Assembly: GCA_903854805.1 (NCBI GenBank)
Contig: CAINXK010000365.1
Span: 1 to 17,383 of the forward strand
Direction: 5' to 3'
DNA length: 17,383 bases
DNA from: an uncultured Anaerolineae bacterium
GTDB lineage: Bacteria > Chloroflexota > Anaerolineae > Anaerolineales > Villigracilaceae
Shown here: one piece after another, positions 7,768-14,727 of the stretch
How positions within the stretch are numbered: position 1 is the first letter of the stretch
Layout: every line of letters starts with the position of its first letter
Made by a program: the position numbers and the translations under genes
Notes under the pieces: generated by a model
What the model saw: only the letters and a program-made list of their open reading frames with translations
Databases searched by the model: none
What the model was told of the DNA's origin: nothing

Positions 7768-8706
7768 ATGCAAGCAGTCATTCTGGCAGCCGGAAAAGGT
7801 TCGCGCCTGCATCCGCTCACCCTGGAACGTTCGAAAGCCATGATGCCGGTCGCCGGGAAACCGATGATCGCGCGCGTCATGGATTTACTTAAACAGGCCG
7901 GTCTGCATGAATTTATCGTTGTAGCCCACCCACAAGACCACGAACTGCACAATTATTTTGCAGCTGATAAAAATGTGACGCTTGCCTGGCAGGCAGAACG
8001 CAAAGGCGCTGCCCACGCCCTGAGCTGTGCAGCGCCCTGTATCCAGGCTGACTTTGTGCTTTCAGCCTGCGACAACCTTGTCAGCCCGGATGAAGCGTCT
8101 ACTTTTGTGCGCCATTTTCGCTCGCTGCTAGAACAAGGACAGGCTGGGCTGCTGGCCTTGATCCGCGTACCCAAAGAGAAATTGACCAGCATGGGCATGG
8201 TCGATTGGGACGGGGAAATCATCCAGCGCATCGTAGAAAAACCTGCGCTGGATTCAGCACTCTCGGAGGTTGCCAGTATCCCACTGTATGGGTTCAGCCA
8301 GCGTTTTTTGGGCTTTCTGTCGCTTGTCAAACCATCGCGGCGCGGCGAACTTGAACTGCAGGAGGCCATGCAAATGTTGATTACTGAGACACAAGGGCTG
8401 CATGGCGAAATGCTCTCCGGACGTCAGACTGTGACCGATGCCAGCGACCTGCTGGCGCTGAACCTGCACTTCCTGGCCCAGGAAAAAGCCGACCTCAGGC
8501 AGTGGCAGCAAGACGGAGTACTGGTCATTCCACCTTGCCTGGTGGAACCCGGTGTGGAGATCGCCTGGGGCTGCACACTCGGCCCGAATGTAATGATCGA
8601 AACAGGCGCGAAAATTGGCAAAGGCGCAATCATCAACAACGCACTGGTGCTGCGCGGTGCAGTCGTCCTAGACGGGGAAATTGTAGAGAATAGCGTTTTC
8701 GATTAA
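7768..8706 (+). CDS. Sugar-1-phosphate nucleotidyltransferase with left-handed beta-helix tail
   Basis: A 312-residue enzyme that joins a sugar-1-phosphate to an NTP, releasing pyrophosphate. The N-terminal signature LAAGKGSRLHPLT (6-18) followed by SKAMMPVAGKPM is the nucleotide-binding loop and catalytic Lys of the RmlA/GlmU-like family. SACDNLV (about 98-104) holds the metal-binding Asp. GMVDWDGEIIQRIVEKP is the sugar-binding part. Residues from about 255 (PCLVEPGVEIAWGCTLGPNVMI) have the hexapeptide pattern of a left-handed beta-helix; this tail is short, so it probably serves assembly rather than acetyl transfer. The start is 2 bp after the GHMP kinase stop, so the two genes are translationally linked. 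It ends the operon; no clear terminator follows. Confidence 0.88.
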   Translation: MQAVILAAGKGSRLHPLTLERSKAMMPVAGKPMIARVMDLLKQAGLHEFIVVAHPQDHELHNYFAADKNVTLAWQAERKGAAHALSCAAPCIQADFVLSACDNLVSPDEASTFVRHFRSLLEQGQAGLLALIRVPKEKLTSMGMVDWDGEIIQRIVEKPALDSALSEVASIPLYGFSQRFLGFLSLVKPSRRGELELQEAMQMLITETQGLHGEMLSGRQTVTDASDLLALNLHFLAQEKADLRQWQQDGVLVIPPCLVEPGVEIAWGCTLGPNVMIETGAKIGKGAIINNALVLRGAVVLDGEIVENSVFD

Positions 8707-8799
8707 AAAAAGGTTCGGGGAAATCTACCAGGGTGCGGTTCGGTATTCATGGTTCGGTCAAATTTTGACGTGTTTTGAAAAATGCGATAAGCTATCTGC
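8707..8799 (+). other. Probable left end of an IS1634-like element with GGTTCGG iterations
   Basis: Directly before the transposase fragment, GGTTCGG occurs three times (8712-8718, 8737-8743, 8751-8757). It is followed by the dyad GTCAAA-T-TTTGAC (8757-8769). Such iterations next to a transposase start suggest its binding sites or terminal repeat. The opposite end is lost, so the border cannot be proved. Confidence 0.35.
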
Positions 8800-9226
8800 A
8801 TGGCAGATAATCTACAGGTAACAACAGAGCAATTGGACGACATACCCGTTTTGCTAGCACAAGGCAAGAAAATTGGGATACCAGAACTTCTGGATCAGCA
8901 ATTTTTGTCACATGGCAACTGGCAAGGAACGAGCTTTGGTTGGACGAAAACGGTTTGGATGAGCCATATATTGTCAGAAGGTGATCACCAACTAAACCAA
9001 GTACAGCCGTGGGTCGAAAAGCGACCCCATATACTGGAAATTAATACCGGTCAGAATGTTCGAGCTTCAGAATTGAGCGACGACCGGTTGGGCATCGCGC
9101 TGGATGAACTGGCGAATGCCGAGAAATGGAAAGCGTTTGAAACTGAACTCAACCAACGAACTCTGCGGGTATACGACTTGAAGCCGAAACGAGTGCGAGT
9201 GGATAGCTCAACAGCCAGTGGATATT
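8800..9226 (+). pseudogene. Truncated IS1634-family transposase (N-terminal part)
   Basis: About 142 residues of a transposase. The opening (DNLQVTTEQLDDIPVLLA, then IGIPELLDQQFLSHGNWQG) is the N-terminal DUF4277-type domain of IS1634 transposases, which are normally 500-600 residues long. The frame keeps identity up to KRVRVDSSTASGY, the start of the catalytic region, and then switches abruptly at about 9226 into RHS-derived sequence, ending at a stop at 9276. All but perhaps the first catalytic Asp is missing, so the product cannot transpose. The start ATG at 8800 has no strong ribosome site. Confidence 0.75.
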
Positions 9227-9406
9227 GGACGCATTGCGCAGACCAATGCCGCTTCGACAGAGTATTTCATGGGTGATGCCTTGGGCAGTGTGCGCCAACT
9301 GGCCGACGCCATAGGGGCTATAACGCTGACAAAATCCTACGATCCTTATGGGGTGGTCAATGCATCCAGTGGTATGGGTACCAGTAGTTTTGGATTTACA
9401 TCTGAA
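9227..9406 (+). pseudogene. RHS core fragment 1
   Basis: Sixty codons that read GRIAQTNAASTEYFMGDALG, then SVRQLAD, KSYDPYGVV and SFGFTSE. They match residues 167-226 of the large RHS protein on the minus strand (15258-16964) at both protein and DNA level. There is no start of its own: it is fused to the broken transposase upstream and stops matching at GFTSE. It is a remnant, not a gene. Confidence 0.8.
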
Positions 9407-9411
9407 TCCCC

Positions 9412-9487
9412 CCAAAAATGCAGCGGTATAACCATAAGCGCTGAAACCTGCGCCCGGCACCCGGTAAGATTCAGGTACTTGTACGCC
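9412..9487 (-). pseudogene. Inverted RHS scrap
   Basis: On the minus strand 9487-9412 reads GVQVPESYRVPGAGFSAYGYTAAF, which resembles the RHS segment YGVVTTSNGAGRTSYGYTSEF. It abuts fragment 1 in reverse orientation at the same YGYTxE motif. The 18-mer ATGGTTATACCGCTGCAT is shared with the plus-strand RHS scrap near 10428-10445. The stretch 9488-9596 contains nothing that I recognise. Confidence 0.45.
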
Positions 9488-9596
9488 TTTTCTCAACGGT
9501 GGTTTGCCCGTGGTTCTTCTCATAGTCCCATTATACTCACCCAATTGTCCAACCGGAGCGCTCAGGCTTGTTTCACAAATTCAAATAAACTCGCTG

Positions 9597-9614
9597 TATA
9601 ATATGAAAGAGGAG
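9597..9614 (+). promoter_or_regulatory. -10 box and ribosome site of the vapBC pair
   Basis: TATAAT (9597-9602) is followed by GAGGAG (9609-9614), 5 bases before the antitoxin ATG. A TTCACA -35-like hexamer lies 19 bp upstream. The leader would be very short, as is common for autoregulated toxin-antitoxin operons. Confidence 0.45.
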
Positions 9615-9619
9615 ATGCC

Positions 9620-9844
9620 ATGGAGCAAATTATCATTCGCGTGCGCAATCGCAAAAAAGCTGACACATTGCTCAAGTTTCTCAAAACCCTTGACTATGTT
9701 GACAATATCAGCCGGGCCAACCTGCCTGCAACATCCGAAGCTGAAAAAACCGCCGCTGATTTTTTTGAATTGGCCGGAATTTGGGCCGGGCGTGATATTT
9801 CGCAGGAAAGTCTGAGAAAACAGGCCTGGCCTGAGCGCTTATGA
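9620..9844 (+). CDS. Antitoxin of a VapBC-type pair
   Basis: A 74-residue protein with a strong ribosome site. The N-terminal half (IIIRVRNRKKADTLLKFLKTLDYV) looks like a short strand followed by a helix. The C-terminal half is acidic and then basic (FFELAGIWAGRDISQESLRKQAWPERL), the usual toxin-wrapping tail of small antitoxins. It overlaps the PIN toxin gene by 4 bp (ATGA), showing translational coupling. No standard family name can be given from sequence alone; the assignment rests mainly on size and position. It probably binds DNA with the toxin to repress its own promoter. Confidence 0.7.
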   Translation: MEQIIIRVRNRKKADTLLKFLKTLDYVDNISRANLPATSEAEKTAADFFELAGIWAGRDISQESLRKQAWPERL

Positions 9845-10227
9845 TTCTGTGCGACACCAATATCCTGATTGAGCTTTTCAAGGATAACGAAACAGTTAAG
9901 CATGAACTGCGCCAAATTGGTCTGGCTGAATTGTCGATAAGCGTTATTACCAGCGCAGAATTATATTTTGGTGCAAGAGACAAGACAGAACTTGTAAAAA
10001 TCCAGAAACGGCTGACAGCGCTCAGGCAGGTGGAACTTGACCCCGAAATTTCAGCTATTTTCGTCGAATTGATGGGCAAATATGTTTTGAGTCATCACCT
10101 GAGTCTGCCAGATGCCCTGATCGCCGCTACAACCCTTCGGCACGATGCAGTTTTATACACATACAATCTCAAGGATTTTAAATATATCCCTGGCATAAAG
10201 ATTTACCAGGAAAATAATGCCCGTTGA
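9841..10227 (+). CDS. vapC: PIN-domain ribonuclease toxin, VapC-like
   Basis: A 128-residue PIN-domain protein of normal VapC length. All acidic catalytic residues are visible: Asp5 (LCDTN), Glu40 (SAELYFG), Asp91 (SLPDALIAA) and Asp112 (YNLKDF). VapC toxins cut specific tRNAs or rRNA loops with Mg when the antitoxin is degraded. The frame is intact and overlaps the antitoxin stop. It sits between RHS fragments in a degraded region, so it may be stabilising an accessory segment. The last codons run into unrelated sequence (ENNAR), possibly a replaced tail. Confidence 0.85.
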   Translation: MILCDTNILIELFKDNETVKHELRQIGLAELSISVITSAELYFGARDKTELVKIQKRLTALRQVELDPEISAIFVELMGKYVLSHHLSLPDALIAATTLRHDAVLYTYNLKDFKYIPGIKIYQENNAR

Positions 10228-10352
10228 CGAAATATATCTGACCACAAAATTGCCTTATGGCATATCGAGGGTTTGCTTATCTCTGCGAAGAGTTACCGCG
10301 CAGACAGAATGGTGTGACCGGGCGATGCACCTCGGTAGAAACCAGCCTGATG
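10228..10352. other. Gap without recognisable gene
   Basis: An open frame crosses this stretch in phase with the RHS scrap downstream, but the translated sequence does not resemble RHS or anything else I know. Confidence 0.4.
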
Positions 10353-10451
10353 GGCGCGGTGATCCTGGTGAAGTCGTACGACCCATTTGGCGTTGTGACA
10401 ATGTCGGGCGGCTCAGGCAAGACGTCTCATGGTTATACCGCTGCATACACT
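10353..10451 (+). pseudogene. RHS core fragment 2
   Basis: Thirty-three codons reading GAVILVKSYDPFGVVTMSGG and then SGKTSHGYTAAYT. They match the YDPYGVV...YGYTSE part of the RHS core (residues about 195-226 of the large RHS protein). The match stops at the YGYTxE motif, where sequence of a tyrosine recombinase on the other strand begins. Confidence 0.7.
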
Positions 10452-10591
10452 GCCTGCGCGGTGATGTCTGCGGGTGGCTTGGATATCCAGGCAAAAAAGA
10501 GCACCAGGGCACTGGCGTAGTGAACGCTTATGCTTCTGGTCGGGTAATGGCAGGTGAGCCAGCTTTTGAAACTTTCGATTTCGGGGTGCAT
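10448..10591 (-). pseudogene. Tyrosine recombinase, N-terminal fragment
   Basis: On the minus strand an ATG at 10591, with AGGAG 6 bases upstream, opens MHPEIESFKSWLTCH, YPTRSISVHYASALVLFFAW and ISKPPADITAQAV. This is the core-binding (SAM-like) N-terminal domain of phage/Xer integrases, in which this helix pair carries 'TxxxYxxxLxxFxxW'. About 48 residues survive of some 300; the frame then enters RHS-derived sequence and stops. The catalytic domain is missing. Its leader is the hairpin described separately. Confidence 0.7.
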
Positions 10592-10632
10592 GATAGTCTC
10601 CTGACAAATGGTATTTGCTGGGATGCTATCAT
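10590..10632 (-). repeat. Recombinase-leader hairpin, copy 1
   Basis: A 43-bp imperfect palindrome. ATGATAG (10590-10596) pairs with CTATCAT (10626-10632), CC pairs with GG, and CAAAT pairs with ATTTG around a GGT loop. It contains the ribosome site and start codon of the minus-strand integrase fragment. It is about 80-85% identical to 11909-11950, in the same orientation. Confidence 0.65.
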
Positions 10633-10659
10633 CTTCTTTGTACATCTGAGCACATATAT

Positions 10660-10872
10660 CACCCCCACGAGTTACGCCAAACTGCGGCGACACTGCTGAT
10701 CAACGCGAGCATATCGGTATGGGCAGTGAAAGAAATTGTAGAGCATAAGTCCGTGGAGACTACGCTGGGGTATGTGCGGATTTACGATAACACAGTGGCG
10801 AGAGAGTTTCAGGCGATGAATGTAGGTCGCGAAAAGAACAGCGCCAGGGAACTGCATTTGCAACAGCCCTGA
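10660..10872 (+). pseudogene. Tyrosine recombinase, C-terminal fragment
   Basis: On the plus strand, 70 codons to a TGA match the end of a phage-type integrase: HPHELRQTAATLL contains the catalytic H-x-x-R, EIVEHKSVETT the third basic position (His), and TLGYVRIYD the nucleophilic Tyr. The residue after HELR is Gln, where most family members have His. The upstream catalytic Arg and the N-terminal domain are missing. It points away from the N-terminal fragment at 10448-10591, so the two come from different genes or one was inverted. Confidence 0.75.
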
Positions 10873-10899
10873 CGCTGAAAGGTCTGGGAAAATGGAAGC

Positions 10900-11256
10900 T
10901 CAAGCGAATTCCAAAAAATGCGGCGGCGCATACAATCGGCGTTTGCGCAGCGGCTCCGGGGATTGCGCTTCGCATAAGGCTCGCAGGTGCTTCATGCTGG
11001 CGGCTGACGCCACCAAGAAAAAAGGTTCGGCCAATGCCCCGATTTCCTGTGTCCAGGCAGGCGGGAGCTGTCCCTGGCGCAGAGCGAGCAGTTCCGCTAA
11101 CGCCGCGGACACGGCCAGGATGTTCGCTTCCGCGGTTTTTGGGCAGGGCAGACTCTCGGTTGGGATACCCGAGCGCACCCAATCTTGCACCAGGCTGCGC
11201 AATCGCAAAGAATCGCGCGCCAAGGCGGCTTCCGCCATCTGTTCAAGCGTTTCCAT
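10900..11256 (-). CDS. Small helical protein paired with a DUF6036 nucleotidyltransferase
   Basis: A 118-residue, mostly alpha-helical protein, acidic overall, with no signal peptide. Recognisable blocks are ARDSLRLRSLVQDWVRSG, a long leucine-rich helix (ILAVSAALAELLALRQGQ), PPAWTQEIGALAEPFFL and a basic C-terminal PLRKRRLYAPPHFL. I recall similar small proteins next to nucleotidyltransferase genes, as presumed toxin-antitoxin partners, but I cannot name the family. The ATG at 11256 overlaps the end of the nucleotidyltransferase gene by 14 bp, and GGGAGG lies upstream of it, so the two proteins are co-translated and probably act together. It converges on the integrase fragment at 10872. Confidence 0.7.
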   Translation of the reverse strand: METLEQMAEAALARDSLRLRSLVQDWVRSGIPTESLPCPKTAEANILAVSAALAELLALRQGQLPPAWTQEIGALAEPFFLVASAASMKHLRALCEAQSPEPLRKRRLYAPPHFLEFA

Positions 11257-11782
11257 GAAGCGCCTCCCATAGGTCTTGAAAAGCGTATTGTGCGGTCAAC
11301 TCGTCACCCGGCACCAAATAAGGTTCGATCTGCTGCCAGATTTCATCGCTTGTCTGGCTTTTGACCAGTACTTCTTTCAACAGGCGGCGGGCATCTGAAA
11401 TATCCACATCATCCCGCCAGGCCGAGAGCTTCATTGCCAGCAATTGATAAAGAGAGGGAGCCTGCGCGTCAATTCCCAGCGCGCTGAATAAGGGCATGCC
11501 ACTGCTGAGGCCAACCAGATATCCTTTTGCGCCGTCATTGAGCCAGTCTTCCGGCCAATCTTTCTCCTCCGCGACCATTCGGGCCAGTTTGCGGACTAAG
11601 CGGGCTTCTTTTGGAGCAAGAATAATCACATCCACGTCGCGGGTGGATTGCCGGGCGTCAAAACCAAGGACCATCGCCGCGCCACCCACCAACGTAAGCT
11701 GGATATGAATTCCTCGCCCGGCGGCCAGTTCACCCAACCGCTTTAAACCATCGACAATATCCTGACGTGAGAAGGTTGCCAT
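11243..11782 (-). CDS. DUF6036-type nucleotidyltransferase (candidate toxin-antitoxin member)
   Basis: A 179-residue protein of the minimal nucleotidyltransferase fold. TLVGGAAMVLGF (30-41) is the G-G-x-A helix entry and STRDVDVII (46-54) carries the paired aspartates Asp49 and Asp51 that bind metal. A later MKLSAWRDDVDISDARRLL matches the second half of DUF6036/AbiEii-like proteins, where K-x-x-A-x-x-x-R-x-x-D-x-x-D is typical. Such proteins transfer nucleotides to protein or RNA targets and are often part of toxin-antitoxin or phage-defence pairs. The start ATG at 11782 has a weak ribosome site. The gene pair lies between the two 42-bp hairpin repeats, as a mobile cassette would. Confidence 0.8.
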   Translation of the reverse strand: MATFSRQDIVDGLKRLGELAAGRGIHIQLTLVGGAAMVLGFDARQSTRDVDVIILAPKEARLVRKLARMVAEEKDWPEDWLNDGAKGYLVGLSSGMPLFSALGIDAQAPSLYQLLAMKLSAWRDDVDISDARRLLKEVLVKSQTSDEIWQQIEPYLVPGDELTAQYAFQDLWEALHGNA

Positions 11783-11908
11783 TCGCTAATTTTACTCTAA
11801 CTATACTAGTTGGAGGAAAATGTGTGATTTCTCGATGATACCCCGGACACTCCTACGTCAACGCCAATCCGTTGATTCGGGTATCCGTTCTCGAGTCTGG
11901 TGAGAAAA
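11783..11908. other. Non-coding leader of the DUF6036 pair with a nested dyad
   Basis: GATACCC (11837-11843) pairs with GGGTATC (11879-11885). Inside it TCAACG (11858-11863) pairs with CGTTGA (11870-11875). No gene is evident. The structure could be an operator or an mRNA fold, but it lies further upstream than a usual promoter. Confidence 0.35.
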
Positions 11909-11950
11909 CATAGTCTCCTGACAAATTGGAATTTGCGTGGAGGCTATCAT
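11909..11950 (-). repeat. Recombinase-leader hairpin, copy 2
   Basis: ATAGTCTCC (11910-11918) pairs with GGAGGCTAT (11939-11947), including one T-G pair. CAAAT pairs with ATTTG around TGGA, with a 3x3 internal loop between the two stems. It is the same element as at 10590-10632. On the minus strand GGAG is again followed by an ATG, but the frame behind it is only 17 codons and is not integrase-like. Confidence 0.6.
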
Positions 11951-11993
11951 TACGCGATGGAAAAGGTCAATCCGTCAAATCAATAACCTGTAA

Positions 11994-13656
11994 CTCGACT
12001 TTTGCAGCTTGAAAAACAGAACGTTCAAGCAGGCCTGGCAGGGTGCTTCTTGGCTTGGTGGCTGACCATGGACAACACAAATTTTTCCTCACCTTGGTCA
12101 TAGCAGATGAGGCAGCAACCACCATCAGCGGGTTTGATCAGGATTTGTACATCGCACGCATCAAAGGCAGCAGGAGTTGTTGCAAAGACTGCCCTTGAGT
12201 TAAACCTGCGCTGACAAATAGGCCAAGGCACCACAAAGATTGTGCTTGCGAGGCGCGACGCCAAGCGGCTGGGTTATCCTCAAGCTTCATCTTGAGTTGG
12301 CTCTGAAGTCGATTGTGAAGAACAGGGTCGTATTGGCTGGCACGTAGTAAGCTGTAGACCACGGCAACTAACGCAATATGACGTTGAATAGCATTGAAGT
12401 CCCGTATCTCATACTGGTCCAGACCTTCTTCCTTGCCTTCCTCGTGATAGACCTCTACCGGCCAGCGATGACGTCGTATCCGGGTGATGCCAGCAGCCTG
12501 CCAATTCAAGCGGTCGCTGATGAAAAAAGTTGGGTTGTCCTTCAGGTCAGCCTGGGAATAATTGATGACCAGGCGTTGTTTGCCAAAATTATGGATATGG
12601 TGCGTATTCCAGTAACTGTAGTAGGTTTCGTGTTTTCCTTTGTAAGGGACGCCGATCTTATGAAAGACAGGCTTAGCCTTGCGCTGAATAGCATCCAGGT
12701 GTTCTTGCTTGAGATGATCGGCAAAATCTTTCAGGGTTTTGGTGCCTGTACTCAAGACGACCTGATCACCTTCTGCCAAAGTGCCAACATACGGTAAGTG
12801 CAGAGTTTGATCAAGAAATTGACAGAAAGCAGGTTGAGTGAACCAACTATCGAAGGTGACCGGACGTTCCTCACCCGGATGGGTTTGGACCCATTCTTGC
12901 AGTAGCTTCTGAGCAATGATGAGCTTGCTATCGTATAGTTCGCGTAATTCCGGGTATTTCTTTTCGCGTCGCCGCCAGACGCCCAGCAGATATCCACGCC
13001 ACTTTCGGGGATTGGTTTGTTTGAGCGCTTCTTTCTCTGCTTTGATTGGAATGTTGGCTGCTCGCATGCCACACTCCAATTTATCCAATTCCACCGGCTC
13101 CCAGAGTTTGAATGTCACCGGATAATCTGTCTCATCATCACTATAATGGATCGTTACCAGGTCGTGTGCCCAAACATAGCTGCCGCTGACATGATCCCAA
13201 AGATTGGCAATTTTCTCGAAATCTTGCCCGTAATGGCTCAACAAAGTATCATCCAGGCTGAAGACACCTCTTGGTTTCATCTGGGTACTCGGCAAACTGT
13301 TCAACACATTCAAACGAGCACCATTCAAATCTTCCAGGCTGAATGGACTTTCTGTTAGCAAGCGATTTAATGAACTCTGATTGCGGCTCTCTACCACGAA
13401 CAAGCGGTTGATCCCATCTATCGTTTTGTTCTCAGACACAATCAGCCCGCTAATATAGCGCTCAAACTCAATAAACGCTTCGGCAGAGAAAACATCTTCG
13501 AAAAATGGCGCATAATGCTGTACCAATTCTGGAAATTCCACCAAGGGATACATAGGCACCTCCAAAAATGATGTTCCTATCTTGTATTGTACCGAGTTTC
13601 CTACCCCTTGGATCACTGCTTGATTATTCAGTTGTCAAGGTTCTGCAAAAGTCGAG
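11994..13656 (-). mobile_element. Complete IS4/IS701-superfamily insertion sequence (about 1.66 kb)
   Basis: The 14-mer CTCGACTTTTGCAG at 11994-12007 is exactly inverted at 13643-13656. The similarity continues inward imperfectly: TCAAGCAG recurs about 35 bases from each end. One transposase gene fills the interior. CTGT stands just outside both ends (11988-11991 and 13657-13660) and may be the target duplication, although two extra bases (AA) separate it from the left repeat, so the exact border is uncertain. It lies next to hairpin copy 2. Confidence 0.8.
12138..13553 (-). CDS. DDE transposase, IS4/IS701 superfamily
   Basis: A 471-residue transposase. GGAGG 5 bases before the ATG at 13553 sets the start; an in-frame ATG 21 codons earlier lacks such a site. 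The N-terminal part (YISGLIVSENKTIDGINRL, about 34-52) is a helical DNA-binding region. Catalytic residues are visible as FSLDDTLL (Asp 101/102), VTFDSWFT (Asp235) and RWPVEVYHEEGKEEGLDQYE (Glu367). The R-x3-E-x6-K signature of the IS4 group is intact, and GLDQYEIR resembles IS701. The frame is complete and the flanking inverted repeats are intact, so the element may still be active. Confidence 0.88.
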   Translation of the reverse strand: MYPLVEFPELVQHYAPFFEDVFSAEAFIEFERYISGLIVSENKTIDGINRLFVVESRNQSSLNRLLTESPFSLEDLNGARLNVLNSLPSTQMKPRGVFSLDDTLLSHYGQDFEKIANLWDHVSGSYVWAHDLVTIHYSDDETDYPVTFKLWEPVELDKLECGMRAANIPIKAEKEALKQTNPRKWRGYLLGVWRRREKKYPELRELYDSKLIIAQKLLQEWVQTHPGEERPVTFDSWFTQPAFCQFLDQTLHLPYVGTLAEGDQVVLSTGTKTLKDFADHLKQEHLDAIQRKAKPVFHKIGVPYKGKHETYYSYWNTHHIHNFGKQRLVINYSQADLKDNPTFFISDRLNWQAAGITRIRRHRWPVEVYHEEGKEEGLDQYEIRDFNAIQRHIALVAVVYSLLRASQYDPVLHNRLQSQLKMKLEDNPAAWRRASQAQSLWCLGLFVSAGLTQGQSLQQLLLPLMRAMYKS

Positions 13657-13692
13657 CTGTTATTCGAGAATCTTTTGCAGAATATTCGCCAT

Positions 13693-13740
13693 AATTCGGG
13701 ATGATGATATGGGCTGCTTGCCAGTTTGGTTCGTCTTTTC
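13693..13740. repeat. Hairpin repeat copy 1 (GGGCTG..CCAG..TGGTTCGTCTT)
   Basis: About 48 bp resembling 17059-17106: AATTCG-GA-GA, then GGGCTG-TT-CCAG and TGGTTCGTCTT. Both copies lie within about 75 bases downstream of the stop of a minus-strand gene. This copy has mismatches that weaken the stem. The rest of 13657-13812 holds a second CTTTTGCAG but nothing else clear. Confidence 0.5.
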
Positions 13741-13812
13741 TATTGGAGAAAGCAGTCAAACAACTGCCTTTGCGCGCAAACGGGCTGCAGTTCCGATGAT
13801 TTCTCGCCCACC

Positions 13813-14530
13813 TCAGTATGGATAAACACTAAACTGGAATGTGGTGGAATAATAATGGACTTGCCAACTATCACCATCCGTGTTTGGCCTCAATGTTATC
13901 GTAATACTGCACACATTGTTGGCTGCCAATCTAGCCGCTTTTCCACCATTTGCCTCTGATTGTTGAAGAACGTCATTTGCAGTGACTTTAAGTTTTTCCA
14001 GATTAACGCTCTTCCAGCCAAATGGAAATGGCCGTGGAAAATCTGCTCCTCCCGCCCAGTCGGCTTCCTTTGCTAAAGGCAATATATCTATCTGCCGTGT
14101 AGCATAGCGGTTTCCCAACAAGTTTGAAATAAGTGATTGAGAAGATGTCAAATCCGATAGGGGTATTTGCGCATTCTGTATGGGCATAAATTCCATATAC
14201 ACTCCAATCTTCAAGGCTATCCTGGCTGGCAACACGATTTAATGCAACTGCAATCTGTAGATAATCCTGCTGCTGCCATGCAAAAGAGCCGGGTGGAAAA
14301 ACCGCTTCTTGCAAACCCCAATCCGGAAGAGGTTGGAATATTTCTCCATCGTTTCGATCCAGCGCTGCAAGAATAGTTTTTGGATCGAAGCCATAACCGC
14401 GGATGTCACCATAACTACCATGACCCATTGGGCGGCTCGGTTCCTGGTCTCTGGGATCACCGCAACCAGTTACGAACAGAGCCAGGAATATCATGATAAT
14501 GGGTATTGGTGTAACTAATTTTTTGCCCAT
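13813..14530 (-). pseudogene. Frameshifted lipoprotein gene
   Basis: An ATG at 14530 with GGAG 7 bases upstream opens a lipoprotein: signal peptide residues 1-22 and lipobox FVTGC with Cys23, then GDPRDQEPSRP. The frame is convincing to about DSLEDWSVYGIY (near 14190). From there the sensible sequence continues in the next frame as MPIQNAQIPLSDLTSSQ to VHYYSTTFQFSVYPY and a stop at 13813. One extra base (or two missing) near 14180-14200 explains this. The intact product would be about 238 residues and extracellular. The family is not recognised. Its position after the toxin module suggests an older immunity or accessory gene. Confidence 0.6.
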
Positions 14531-14727
14531 AATGATTCTCCTACGGTTGGCTTCCGTTTGATAAGCTCTGTATCTCTGTCCATTTATTTCAGCCGGAACT
14601 GCTTAATTCCCCCCGTTTAACCCGTCCCCGGACACCATACATCAGCAACTATAAACCGATGGGTGGTGACAGCACGCTTATGAACAGCAAAAATTTTCGG
14701 ATAAAAGTTTGAAAATCGATATTTAAT

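Noticed and set aside
10217..10699. Plus-strand frame of 160 codons
   Set aside because: It crosses RHS scrap, integrase antisense and hairpin sequence without any coherent protein pattern.
10590..11950. Integron attC sites
   Set aside because: The hairpins lack the RYYYAAC and GTTRRRY ends and no integron integrase is complete here.
12378..13358. Plus-strand open frames across the IS transposase
   Set aside because: They are antisense shadows; the minus strand has the full DDE transposase.
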